Below, piece by piece: positions 36,085 to 45,900 of a stretch of 64,000 nucleotides of DNA. Source of the DNA: Bradyrhizobium tropiciagri (GTDB taxonomy: Bacteria > Pseudomonadota > Alphaproteobacteria > Rhizobiales > Xanthobacteraceae); assembly GCF_018130505.1 (NCBI RefSeq), contig NZ_JAFCKH010000004.1:496001-560000 (forward strand), written 5' to 3'. How positions within the stretch are numbered: the stretch's first letter is position 1; the number at the start of each line of letters is the position of its first letter. Made by a program: the position numbers and the translations under genes. The notes beneath the pieces are model-generated. The model was not told the origin of the DNA and did no database searches. It saw only the letters and a program-made list of their open reading frames with translations.

Positions 36085-36573
36085 ATGACATCGAAGCAAA
36101 TCTGCATCGCTCTTGCGCGGCGTTTCGCGCCGAGTGGAGCGCGGCACAGCGAGCAGGGGTTCACGCTCGTCGAAATGCTCGTCGTCATCGCCATCATCGG
36201 CCTGATCATGGGATTGGTCGGTCCGCGTGTGCTCAGCTATCTCAGCGAGTCCAAGGTCAAGGCGGCCCGGATCCAGATGCAGAGCTTCTCGAGCGCGCTC
36301 GATCTCTTCAGCCTCGACACCGGCCGTTACCCGTCGAGCGCCGAGGGGCTCGCCGCGCTCGTTCAGCGGACGTCGGGTGTCGCCAGCTGGAACGGTCCCT
36401 ACCTGAAGGGTGGTGTGGTTCCGAACGACCCGTGGAGCCATCCTTACGTCTATCGCGCGCCCGGCGATCGCGGGCCCTACGACATCCTCTCCTACGGCTC
36501 CGATGGTCAGGAGGGCGGCAGTGGCACCGCGCAGGACATCTCGCTGGACAAGATGAGCGCCAGCAACCAGTAA
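36085..36573 (+). CDS. gspG: Type II secretion major pseudopilin GspG
   Basis: This 162-residue protein is the major pseudopilin of a type II secretion system. A 25-residue basic leader ends with the prepilin peptidase site EQG|FTLVEMLVVIAII, with Phe26 as mature residue 1 and Glu30 as the essential Glu5. The globular domain has the GspG pattern: DLFSLDTGRYPSSAEGLAALV, WNGPYLKGGVVPNDPW, and PYDILSYGSDGQEGG with the calcium-site Asp. GAGGA lies seven bases before ATG 36085. It stands without the usual gspE/F/H neighbours, with convergent genes 12 bases downstream. Confidence 0.94.
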   Translation: MTSKQICIALARRFAPSGARHSEQGFTLVEMLVVIAIIGLIMGLVGPRVLSYLSESKVKAARIQMQSFSSALDLFSLDTGRYPSSAEGLAALVQRTSGVASWNGPYLKGGVVPNDPWSHPYVYRAPGDRGPYDILSYGSDGQEGGSGTAQDISLDKMSASNQ

Positions 36574-36585
36574 GGTCAGACTGCG

Positions 36586-37233
36586 CTATCTTCTTTTCGT
36601 TCCCGATTGCATGCCGGAAAGCCATTGCGCGTCCGGCGATGTTGGCGGAGCGCGATGTTCCGGCCGGCCGGTCATGATCGTGCCCATGGCGCGCAGATCG
36701 TCGGGCGTCAGCCACGCGATCTCGTGGGCGTGGGTCGTCACCATCTGTGCGATGATGCGCGGCGGCACGCCGAACCCGCTGGCGACGCGCGCCATGGCGA
36801 TGGTCGCCTCCCTGGTCTGCGCGGTTTCATGGCCGAATTTGTCCGAGACGCCGTGGACGCCGATCGCCGCCTCGTAGCTTGCGAACTTCTCGTTGCCGGC
36901 GGCGAACACGATGAAGCATGCCGAGGCGCAGCGCGATCCCGCCGCGACGATGGTCGGCAGCTTCGCCCTGCGGATCAGGGCCGCGAGCTTGACGGCCTCG
37001 GCGAGGCTGCCGCCGGGTGAATCGAGCCGCACGGCCGAGATCAGCCGATCAGCGTCGTTCGCGGTCTTGATCAGTGCCTCGGCCGCCTCGGTGTCGCCCT
37101 CGGCGACGTCGCCGCCGAGCGCGATGATGGTGACGTCATCAGCCATGGTCACGCTGCTCAGCTCGGCGGCGGTCGCGGCCGTGCTGACGACCGACGCCGC
37201 CAGCAGCCTCAGGATGGACGAGAGCATCCTCAT
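36586..37233 (-). CDS. ClpP/SppA-fold periplasmic protease-like protein
   Basis: This 215-residue protein has a signal peptide (ending near TAATAA) and a ClpP/crotonase-like fold. RLDSPGGSLAEAVKLAALIR is the oxyanion strand-loop, RCASACFIVFAAG carries the likely nucleophile Ser104, and GVHGVS carries His127, matching the Ser-His arrangement of this clan. It resembles the group of periplasmic ClpP-like proteins of unknown substrate in Hyphomicrobiales. The start at 37233, 19 bases after the gspD stop, has GGAG upstream; the long in-frame extension lies inside gspD and is discarded. It is probably co-transcribed with gspD, so it may process or survey secretin-related proteins, but that is inference. 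Confidence 0.72.
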   Translation of the reverse strand: MRMLSSILRLLAASVVSTAATAAELSSVTMADDVTIIALGGDVAEGDTEAAEALIKTANDADRLISAVRLDSPGGSLAEAVKLAALIRRAKLPTIVAAGSRCASACFIVFAAGNEKFASYEAAIGVHGVSDKFGHETAQTREATIAMARVASGFGVPPRIIAQMVTTHAHEIAWLTPDDLRAMGTIMTGRPEHRAPPTSPDAQWLSGMQSGTKRR

Positions 37234-37252
37234 CGGCGGCTCGCTCCGCTTC

Positions 37253-39610
37253 TCACTTGCGCGCCAGCGGCGCCGGCGCGTCGAAGGTTGTCGGCGCACG
37301 CCGCATGCTGTCGAGCCGCTCGCGGAACTCGTCGGCGACCACCTGGGCGTCGTGGGCGTTGCGCACCAGCTTGGTGGTGACAAACACGATGATCTCCGAG
37401 CGGGTCTTGCTGTCGCTCTTTTGGCTGAGCAGGTCGCCGAGATATTTGATCTGGTTGAGGCCGGGCAGTCCGGCCACCGTGCGTTCGTCGTCCTCCTTGA
37501 TCAATCCGCCGAGCAGCACGGTCTGCCCGCTGCTGGTGCCGACGGTCGAATGGATGCGCCGCTGCGAGATGGTGGGCGTCAGGTTCTGTGCGCTGGCGCC
37601 GCCCGGATTGACGACGTTTGAGACTTCCTGCTCGATCTCGAGCTCGATCGAGCCATTCGGATGCACGTGCGGCAGCACTTTCAGGATGATGCCGGTGTTC
37701 TGCCGGCTGATGCTGCTCACCACGTTGAGGCCGGTGACGGTGCTGCCGGTCGAGATCGGCACCTGGTCGCCGACCTCGAGGATCGCCGGTTCGTTGTCGG
37801 CGACCACGAGGGAGGGTGCTGAAAGCACCTTGACGCTGGTCAGGGTGGACAATGCGTTCAGCACCAGCTTGGGATTGGCTTCGGCGCCGAGCAGCAGGTT
37901 GAAGCCGGGCAGCACGCGCGCGAGCAGGGAGGTCTGCGCGGCAGACTGCGCGACACCGAACAGGCCGACCGATCCCTTGTCGGGGCCCGCCCCGGCATTG
38001 GCGCTGGTCAGATAGGCCTGCACGCCATATTGCAACTGGTCGGTCAGCGTGACCTCGGCGACCATGGCGTCGACGGCGACCTGCAATCGCGGCCGGTCGA
38101 GCTGCTCCAGCGCGCGCTCGATCACGAGATAGTCTTCCTGGTTGGAATAGACCATCACCGAGTTAGTCGACTTGTCGGCCGTGATGCGGACATTCTGGAA
38201 CACGCCGCGCGGGAGGCTTCCCTGACCGGGGCCGTTGCCCGCGCTCGCCGTGTCCTGGTCGTCGTCCTTGCGGTCGGCAAATCCGACCTGGGTCTTGCCG
38301 CTGCTGCCGGCATTGCCCGAGTTGTCGGTTCCGCCCTGGGTGGGCGTGCCCGAAGTGTTGTTGCTGCTGCTACTGCTGCTGGTGAGCGTGCCGCTGCCGA
38401 GCGAGTCGAGCCGCGAGGTCGCTCCGCTTTGTCCGGGCGCGGTCGGGCTGGTCTGGCTGTCCTGCGCAGACTGCGAGGAGCGGCCGACGAACATCTCGTT
38501 GAGGATGCGCGCGATGCTGCGCGCGTTGCCGAAGCGCAGGCTGTAGACCCGCACCGTCGTGCCGGTCGGATCGGAACGGTCGAGCCGCCGCACCCATTGG
38601 GTGGCGCGCTCCAGCACCTTGCTGTTCTTGCTCACCGCGAGCACCGCATTCATGCGCGACACCGGCTGGAACTTGATCACGCCCTGTCCCTGGCCGCCCT
38701 CGGCGGTGTCGAACACCTTCTCGAGCTCGCGGATCATGGTGTCGGGCGCGGTCGACTTCAGTGGATAGAGCGCGACCGACTGGCTGCGCAGCCACTCGAC
38801 ATCGAGCGTGCCGATCACGCCGAGCGCGGCCTGGCGCTCGGAGGCGGTGCCCTGGATCAACAGCACGTTGCGGGCCTGGTCGACGCGGACGGCGCCGGGC
38901 CGCGACAGGAAGCTCTCCGCCGTCTTGGCGATCGCCGCGGCGGACACGTAGCGCAGCGGGACGATCGAGACGCCGTAGCCGGGCTGCCCCGCGCCGACCG
39001 CCGAAGCGCCGGCGCCTGCGGCTTCCGGCAGCGGCACGATGCGGACCAGATTGTTCTCGCGCAGCACCGCCGCGTTCAGGATCCGCAGCACGTTCTCGAA
39101 GATCGGCAGCACGTCCTTGCGCGGGATCCGCTGCGCCGAGGCCAGCGTGATCGTGCCCTGCACGCGCGGATCGATCACGTAGTTCAGGCCAAGCCCGTCG
39201 CCGAGCACGGATTTCACCACCGTCGGCAGATCGGCATTGTCGAAATTCAGCTCGACGCCGTCCTCGCCGACCACGTCGCCGTCGACCGCGGTCGCAACGC
39301 GCGTCGTTGCTGTCGTGCCGGCGGTGCGCGACGTCGGTTCCGGCACTGGTGCCTGATCGACGCCGGGATACACCATGGGCTGCGCCGCGCGGGCAGGCGC
39401 CGTCGCGCCGGACGTACCGCCGACCGGGCCGGTCCAACGCGCGCGCAGATCCGCGTCGCGGATCGGATCGGTGACCTGGTCGCGGCCGGGCAGGTCGATA
39501 CTCTTGTCCATCATGCAGCCGCCGAGCAGGTTGCCGATGGCAAGCCATGCGCCGGCCGCGGCAGCGAGCTTTGCCGCACGCGAGACGCGGTAACATTCCG
39601 GAAGTTGCAC
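37253..39610 (-). CDS. gspD: Type II secretion secretin GspD, putative lipoprotein
   Basis: This 785-residue protein is the outer membrane secretin. VELNFDNADLPTVVKSVLGD begins the N0 domain, further N domains follow to about residue 450, with a long Ser/Gly/Asn-rich insertion (TLTSSSSSSNNTSG region). The secretin core has VLSAPSLVVADNEPAILEVGDQVPI, GIILKVLPHVHPNGSIELEI and the C-terminal GQTVLLGGLIKEDDE. GTG 39610 is chosen because GGGAGAA precedes it at five bases; this start gives a signal sequence ending in the lipobox LLGGC with Cys32. A lipidated secretin may not need a separate pilotin. It is upstream of the ClpP-like gene and follows the phosphatase-like gene by 52 bases. Confidence 0.94.
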   Translation of the reverse strand: MQLPECYRVSRAAKLAAAAGAWLAIGNLLGGCMMDKSIDLPGRDQVTDPIRDADLRARWTGPVGGTSGATAPARAAQPMVYPGVDQAPVPEPTSRTAGTTATTRVATAVDGDVVGEDGVELNFDNADLPTVVKSVLGDGLGLNYVIDPRVQGTITLASAQRIPRKDVLPIFENVLRILNAAVLRENNLVRIVPLPEAAGAGASAVGAGQPGYGVSIVPLRYVSAAAIAKTAESFLSRPGAVRVDQARNVLLIQGTASERQAALGVIGTLDVEWLRSQSVALYPLKSTAPDTMIRELEKVFDTAEGGQGQGVIKFQPVSRMNAVLAVSKNSKVLERATQWVRRLDRSDPTGTTVRVYSLRFGNARSIARILNEMFVGRSSQSAQDSQTSPTAPGQSGATSRLDSLGSGTLTSSSSSSNNTSGTPTQGGTDNSGNAGSSGKTQVGFADRKDDDQDTASAGNGPGQGSLPRGVFQNVRITADKSTNSVMVYSNQEDYLVIERALEQLDRPRLQVAVDAMVAEVTLTDQLQYGVQAYLTSANAGAGPDKGSVGLFGVAQSAAQTSLLARVLPGFNLLLGAEANPKLVLNALSTLTSVKVLSAPSLVVADNEPAILEVGDQVPISTGSTVTGLNVVSSISRQNTGIILKVLPHVHPNGSIELEIEQEVSNVVNPGGASAQNLTPTISQRRIHSTVGTSSGQTVLLGGLIKEDDERTVAGLPGLNQIKYLGDLLSQKSDSKTRSEIIVFVTTKLVRNAHDAQVVADEFRERLDSMRRAPTTFDAPAPLARK

Positions 39611-39662
39611 GATAGTTCTCCCTTCGCTTGGCGGGCAGGCGCTCGCGCCGGCAGTCCTGTCG

Positions 39663-41810
39663 TCACCGCGCATCGCTTGCTGCCTTCCAGCGACGATCAG
39701 CGGGCGTCAGGCTGCTGCCGGCGAGATTTTCAACCTCACTGACCAGCGCTCCGGCGCGGCCGATCAGCGCGTGGGCATAGGCCGGGTTGATCGGCCGTTG
39801 TGCGAAGGCCGCGCCGTTCAGCTGCGCGTACATCTCGCGCGCCAGCGCATCGCGTCGCGCGGTGATCGCGCCGATGGTGGCGAGATAACGTTCGTAACCG
39901 GCGTCGCTGCCCCTGACGGCCTGGGTCGCCAGCGCAAGGCTGTTGCGGGCGAGCTGCCCGAGCGGATCGTTGAGTGTCCTGGTGGCGCGCGCCAGCGCGG
40001 CATAGGTGTCGGGATCGACCGCGATCGCGCCCGGCAGTGCTCCGGGTTCGAGCGCGTCCACCAGCACAACGCCGTCGTGGACGTAGCGGTCGCTCAGCCC
40101 CAGCAGTGCCAGCAGGGTGGGGCGCAGATCCGCATGATTGGAAACGATGTCGGCTGTCTCACCGCGGCGGCGAATGCCCGGGCCGGCGATGCCGAACCAG
40201 CTGCCGGCGAGAATCTGCGGGATGTCGCCGCGCATCCAAGCCACCTCGGGATCGACCGCGATGCAGGCCGGCGGCGCGGCGCAATCGGCGCGGCTTGCCG
40301 CGGTCCGGTTGAGGTAGTCGGGGTCGCCGAACATGATGACATGCGGCGTGCGCGCGGGGCTGGCCGTGACGAGATGCATCAGCTGCATCTGGGCGCGATC
40401 CGCGAGCATCGACGTCAGGCGGTCGGTCTTGCCGGTCACCGGATTGAGGGCGGTGAGCTTGCCGATGTCCTGCGCCAGGATGCGGGTCAGTGGATCGGTC
40501 GGCGATGGATTGCCGTGGATGTAGAACGGCGGCGCGTTGCCGGGCTGCACATCGAAGGTGGTGACGTTGCGGCGCTCGGCCGCGAGCAGCCGGTCGATCG
40601 CAAGACCGATAGCGCCGGCCTGCCCGTAGCTGCAGGGCACCGTACGGCCGTCGCATGCGGCCGGGTTCGGCGGTCCTCCGACAAAGCGGTCGGCACCCGT
40701 CGAGACGACGATGAACAGCGTGTTGCGCGTGGTGATCCCGCTTGCCGCAAGCCGGTCGATGAAGCTCTTGAACGCCGCATCGTCGGCGGCGAGCCGTGCG
40801 ACATGATCGCGCTCACCGGGGCCGAACGCGCGGCGGCGTGCGGCCGCGGCAGATGGAACGTGAGCGTTGCCGATCCCGACATAGACCACGGGTACGCCGG
40901 CCTCCAGCATCGCAGCCGCGTAGCCGAGCGACTGGCTTGCCGTCGTCGCAGTTGCACCGGGGAAGCCTGGTCGACCTGTTTCATCGCGGATGATTTCGCC
41001 GCCAAGATCTTTCAGCGGACCGCCGGGCGAGATCACCGGCTGGATATGGCGATTGCCGAACAGCGCGCTGTAGCCGGCATAGCCGCCGGGCTCATCAGGC
41101 AACAGATCGGACCGCGCGTGGGCGTTACTGCACAGTGCACTGCCGCGCGCGCAATGAATGGCGATGCCGAACCAGTCCGCCCGCGCCTTGAGCGGGTCAC
41201 CGGCCGCAACGCGCGCGTCGGAAGCGCCGAGGGTACTTGCAACGTCGACGCTGTCCTGCAGCGTCAGGCCCGTCATTGCGTAGGCACCGACATCGCAACC
41301 CGCGACCGTGAACGGCACCCACGGGGCCGGCACGGTCCGGTCGGTGTCGGTCAGCATCAGCGGCCTGCCATCGGCATTGATGGCGGTCCAGTACGCGAAG
41401 GCGCTGGCGAACCCGACGCTGCCATCGCTGCGGAACGTGGCGCTGCTGCCGAGCGGCACCCCCATGCGGTCGCCATACAGCCCGGTCAGGATGGTGAGGG
41501 CGTCGGTCGCCGTCTGCGCCAATGGCGATATCTGATGATTGCTGCCGATGATCCCGTCGTGGGTGAGGAACTCGCGCAGATGCGGCATCTGCTCGAGATC
41601 GGACGGCACATTGGGGGTGTCGCGGCGCAGGTGCAAATTGTCGAGCTGGATCTGAACCACGCGTGTGCTCGTACCGCCGCGCGAACGCAACTCGCATGCG
41701 GCCAGCGCCTGACCGGAGCCCGTGCTGCACGCCAAGATGCAAACCAGGACCAGGAACAGGACGCCGCGCAACAGCGGCACGAGGCCGGCAGGGATGCAAC
41801 TCGAACGCAT
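39663..41810 (-). CDS. Secreted alkaline-phosphatase-fold (sulfatase-like) protein
   Basis: This 715-residue protein has an N-terminal hydrophobic signal (either cleaved after QALA or lipidated at Cys28 in ILACST) and the alkaline phosphatase superfamily layout. VVQIQLDNLHL supplies a metal-binding Asp, TATDALTILTG the likely nucleophile Thr region, VVYVGIGNAHVPS and LFIVVSTGADRF later strands, and VSNHADLRPTLLALLGL the His/Asp ligands seen in sulfatase-like enzymes. The substrate is unknown; phosphatase, phosphodiesterase and sulfatase are all possible. It is co-directional with gspD and immediately upstream of it, which makes it a candidate type II secretion substrate by analogy with phosphatases exported by dedicated type II systems such as Hxc. 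Confidence 0.78.
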   Translation of the reverse strand: MRSSCIPAGLVPLLRGVLFLVLVCILACSTGSGQALAACELRSRGGTSTRVVQIQLDNLHLRRDTPNVPSDLEQMPHLREFLTHDGIIGSNHQISPLAQTATDALTILTGLYGDRMGVPLGSSATFRSDGSVGFASAFAYWTAINADGRPLMLTDTDRTVPAPWVPFTVAGCDVGAYAMTGLTLQDSVDVASTLGASDARVAAGDPLKARADWFGIAIHCARGSALCSNAHARSDLLPDEPGGYAGYSALFGNRHIQPVISPGGPLKDLGGEIIRDETGRPGFPGATATTASQSLGYAAAMLEAGVPVVYVGIGNAHVPSAAAARRRAFGPGERDHVARLAADDAAFKSFIDRLAASGITTRNTLFIVVSTGADRFVGGPPNPAACDGRTVPCSYGQAGAIGLAIDRLLAAERRNVTTFDVQPGNAPPFYIHGNPSPTDPLTRILAQDIGKLTALNPVTGKTDRLTSMLADRAQMQLMHLVTASPARTPHVIMFGDPDYLNRTAASRADCAAPPACIAVDPEVAWMRGDIPQILAGSWFGIAGPGIRRRGETADIVSNHADLRPTLLALLGLSDRYVHDGVVLVDALEPGALPGAIAVDPDTYAALARATRTLNDPLGQLARNSLALATQAVRGSDAGYERYLATIGAITARRDALAREMYAQLNGAAFAQRPINPAYAHALIGRAGALVSEVENLAGSSLTPADRRWKAASDAR

Positions 41811-42153
41811 GACACCACGTCGTCGATATCGATGTATTTCGTCTCGTTGATCTTCGGTGTCGATTCAGCCGCGGCGTCGGCGGGATGCGTCCATCGCAGC
41901 GCGCGGACTGTGTGCGGCTTCGATGACGTCGTCGTAACAACGGCCGCGGCAAGGCGCATGGCGACGATGTGTGGTTGTGATTCGTCTTCACAGATTTGAC
42001 GCATACACCATGCGATGCGCGGTATTTTGCATCACGCGTCACGGGCAGGCTTGCAACGCGTGCGCGCCCGGCGCAGGTTGATCGTCGCACGCGCGGATGA
42101 CGATCGATCGACGCTGGTGCAAATCGATGCAAAGAGACACGTGGACAGGAACC
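41811..42153. other. Divergent intergenic region, phosphatase-like gene and gspC/N-like gene
   Basis: These 343 bases separate two divergent genes and should contain both promoters. The stretch is visibly lower in GC than its flanks. I see a short palindrome ATCGAT near 41829 and no strong promoter match. No credible gene lies here; frames from 42097 onward belong to the upstream extension of the next gene. Confidence 0.4.
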
Positions 42154-42666
42154 ATGTCGATCGCATTGCAAGTGCTGATGGTCGTTGTGCTTTGCCTGTG
42201 TGCGCCGTTTGCTCGCGCAGCGGAGACGTCGGACAACGATGAGGCGGCCGTCAACAATCCGGTGGAGCTGCAGTCGCTGCAGCAGTTGAATGCGACCAAG
42301 GACAAGCCGCTGTTCACGCCGACGCGGCGGCCGCCGCCGAAGCCGGTGGCGCCGGTGGCGCGGCAGGAACCGCCGCCGCCACCTGCACCGCCGCCGAGCG
42401 TGGTGGTGCTCGGCATCGTCAGCGAGAATGGCAGCGGCCGCGCGGCGATCCGCGCCGCGGGCACGAGCGACAAGGTGCTGCGGGTGCGCGCCGGCGACGA
42501 TGTCGGCGGCTGGAAGGTGGAGCGGGTCGAGTCGCGCCGCCTGGTTCTTACCCAGGGCGAACGGTCGGTGGATTTTGCGATGTTCGGCGGCGGCGCTAAG
42601 CCGACGAAGCCGACAAAATCCGCCGAGCGTCGCATGCCGCGGCTCAAGGTGGTCGCGCCCGACTGA
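42154..42666 (+). CDS. GspC/GspN-like type II secretion inner-membrane protein
   Basis: This 170-residue protein has an N-terminal hydrophobic anchor or signal (MSIALQVLMVVVLCLCAPFA), a Pro-rich spacer (RRPPPKPVAPVARQEPPPPP), and a C-terminal periplasmic domain VVVLGIVSENGSGRAAIRA with VRAGDDVGGWKVERVESRRLVL. The last part resembles the homology region of GspC/GspN-type proteins, which contacts the secretin N0 domain. The PDZ domain of long GspC proteins is missing. ATG 42154 (AGGA upstream) is chosen over in-frame starts at 42097 and 42127. It lies near gspD but on the opposite strand and is followed by the giant adhesin gene. Confidence 0.7.
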   Translation: MSIALQVLMVVVLCLCAPFARAAETSDNDEAAVNNPVELQSLQQLNATKDKPLFTPTRRPPPKPVAPVARQEPPPPPAPPPSVVVLGIVSENGSGRAAIRAAGTSDKVLRVRAGDDVGGWKVERVESRRLVLTQGERSVDFAMFGGGAKPTKPTKSAERRMPRLKVVAPD

Positions 42667-42970
42667 ATTGTCGTTGCGTTTCAGACGCTTGCGCCAGATG
42701 TCGCCGACGGCCCGGCGAAACCTAAAGTTTAGCTGCAGCTTGAAGTTTTTTTGCCGGATCGCTTCGCGTTAGCCCGTCCCAAACTGTCTTAGGGAATAGG
42801 AGAGGTGTCCCGAGTTGTCGGGCGTGTCCGTCTGGGGCAGGCGGGCACGCGCCGTGATGCTGTGCGCCTCTCATCGACCTGTCGGTGCCGTTCCAGCCTG
42901 GAGTCAGGCTGGCCGGTGCATTGGCGTGTCATGTTCGTTTGGCATCACCTGGTGCATTGGAAGGCCTCGC
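42667..42970. other. Leader region of the giant adhesin gene
   Basis: These 304 bases hold no gene of their own, although the adhesin frame stays open back to 42815. AGCTGCAGCT at 42731-42740 followed by a T-run at about 42746-42752 is a weak terminator-like feature for the upstream gspC/N-like gene. GGAAGG at 42959-42964 is the ribosome binding site of the adhesin. Confidence 0.4.
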
Positions 42971-45900
42971 ATGCATTCGCTTCCCCGCTCTCGTTCGACG
43001 TCGCGCCGCGCCCTGTTGCTTGCCGGTGTAAGTTCGATTGCGATTGCGATGAGCTCGCCCGCCGCCGCCCGTCCATTCGGGACCTGGGGCAATGGGAACA
43101 CCGCGGCGACGCAGGCGGCGATGAATGCGGCGCAGTCCGCCGCGCAACAGGCGCAGCAGGCGGCGCAGAACTCGCAGGCGTCGATGACCCGCGCGACGCA
43201 GGCGATCCAGGCGCTGCGGGCGGCGCAAAGCGCGGCGCGCGGGATCGCGGCGAACGCCCCTAGCTCGGTCGCCAACGGCCTCAATGCCGGCGGCCTGGTT
43301 CCGGACAGTGGCCTGAAATCTCCCGGCATCGCCAATCCAGTAACCACTTGGGTCGGCGCCAATACGCCGACCCAGACCACGAGCGGCGGCCAGACCACGG
43401 TCAATATCGACCAGACCCAGTCCCAGGCAGTGCTGAACTGGAAAACGTTCAACGTCGGCAGGGACACGACGGTCAATTTCAATCAGCAGGGGCATGCCGA
43501 CTGGGCCGCGCTCAACAAGGTGACGGCGAGTACGTCGCCGAGCCAGATCCTGGGCGCGATCAAGGCCGACGGCGCGGTCTACGTCATCAATCAGAGCGGC
43601 ATCATCTTCGGCGGCACCAGCCAGATCAACGTCCACACCCTGATCGCCTCGACGCTGGATCTCTCGACGAAACTCAGCGCCAACAACTATCAGGGCTTCC
43701 TGCAGAGCGGGTTGTTCTCATTGCTCAACGACGTGCCGACGAGCGCCGGCGTCAGCGGCTCGGGCGCGGCGATCTTCAACCAGGGCAGCAAGGGCAAGGT
43801 CACGGTTCAGCCCGGCGCCATCATCGATACCACGGGCAAGATCACCTCGGCCGGCGACGGAGGCTACGTGGCATTGCTCGCCGACGGCGGCGTCAGCAAT
43901 GCCGGCAGCATCACCACTCAGAACGGGCAGATCATTCTCGCTTCGGACAGCGCGCTGTACCTGGTTACGCCGCCGCCAAATTTCGTCGGGACCAGGACCG
44001 CGATGCAGGTGGTCGGCGGCGGCGGTATCGTGAGCAACGAGGCCAGCGGGCTGCTTGTCGCCAATGACGGCGCCGTGACGCTCGCCGGCGGCGCGATCAA
44101 TCAGCTCGGCGGCCTCGTCGCGACCACCAGCACCACCCGTACCGGATCGATCAGCCTCAACACGGTCTGTCCGATCGGCACCTGCGCGGTCGGTGCCAGC
44201 GGCAACATCGTGCTGGGCTCCGCGAGCCTCACGGCGATCCTGCCGGACGAGACCAGCGGCACGCTGCCGACGGCGACCGCCAACTCCTCGGTCACGGTCA
44301 ACGGTGCCAATAGCGCAGCGGCATATTTCCAGGCGGTGCTGCAACCGACGATCAATATCCAGGCGCGGGGCAGTGTCGACGTGCAGGGCAGCGGCGCCGG
44401 CGGCGATGGTGCGCTGATCAAGGCGCCGAGCGCCGCGCTGACGATCGCCGCCAGCAACACCGGCACGGTTCTGCTCGAGCAGGGCAGCACCATCGATCTC
44501 TCCGGCATCGCCGGCGTGACGCTGCCGATGTCGATCAACGAGATCAGCATCCTCGTCACCAGCGCCGAGGTCGCTGACAACCCGCTGTCGAAGAGCCTGA
44601 TCGGCAAGACCGTGACCATCGATGCGCGGGTCGGCTCGCCGATCCTCAATGTCAGCGGCTATACCGGGCTGATCCCCCAGAGCATCGACCAGCTCCTCAC
44701 CGCCGGCGGCAGCTTCACGACAACGGCACTGAACGTCGTGCAGAAGCCGGGCGCGGTGATCAACGTCTCCGCGGGCTATGTGCAGTACACCGGAGGCGTC
44801 ATCACCACCTCGCGCGTGGTCGGCGCCGACGGGCGGACCTACGATATCGGCAGCGCCAACCCGAACATCGCCTATCTCGCCGTCGGCGGCGGCTTTACCG
44901 TCCTGCACAAAATCAACGGTGTCGTCGACGACCGGCTGACCGAAGTCTACCTCAACCCGCTCAGGCGCGGCGGCGGCCATTACGAGCCGGGCTACGTCGC
45001 CGGCGCCAATGCCGGCAACGTGACCGTCTCCGCCGTCAACCCGATCATCTCCGACATCATCGGCAATTTGGTGGCGGGTGACCGCCAGCGCGCGCTGGCG
45101 GGATCCTCGAATCTCGCGCCCGCGGACAAGATGCCGACCGGCGCGTCGTTGAACATCAATTTCGCAAACCCGCCTCGCGGCGCCAACCTGAACAACGTGG
45201 TGCTGTTGCCGCAGGCGGATGCCGGAGCCGATCCGTATGGTCTCGGCGGCCTGAGCTTCGCCAATGCGTCGACCTGGACGCCGGTGCTTTCGAACGGCGT
45301 CTTCCCGATCTTCACCGACGTGCTCTCGAAAGCATCGCTCGGCGCCATCGCCATCAAGGGTGCGCAACAGCTCGACATGGCGAGCAACGCCGTCCTGTCG
45401 GTGCGCCCGGGCGGCAGCATCACGCTCGACGGTGTCGGGACCATCGACGGCACGCTCAGTGCGCCCGCCGGCAAGATCAGCCTGACCGGATTCACCTATG
45501 CCAGCGGCACGCCGCAGCGGCCGTCGACACCCGCGGTGGTGATCGGATCGACCGCCGTCATCGACGTGCGCGGCCGCTGGGTCAACGACACCAACCGCTT
45601 GCCGGACCAGCTCGAGGGCCAGGCCTACGTCAACGGCGGCAGCGTGAGCATCTCGACGCTCGCCGCCAGCGTACCGTCGGCCAGCGGCGACGGCACCTTT
45701 GCCGACGTCACCCAGAGTATCGTGCTGTCACCCGGCAGCACGATCGACGTGTCCGGCGGCGGCTATGTCGACACCACCGGCAAGCTCAAGACCGGTTCCG
45801 ACGGCCTGGCTGTCGGCAAGGGCGGCAGCCTCGCGCTTCAGACCTATACGGCGAAGGATGGAGGCGCCCGCTGGGCTGGATTTGGGTCCGAGGGAACGAC

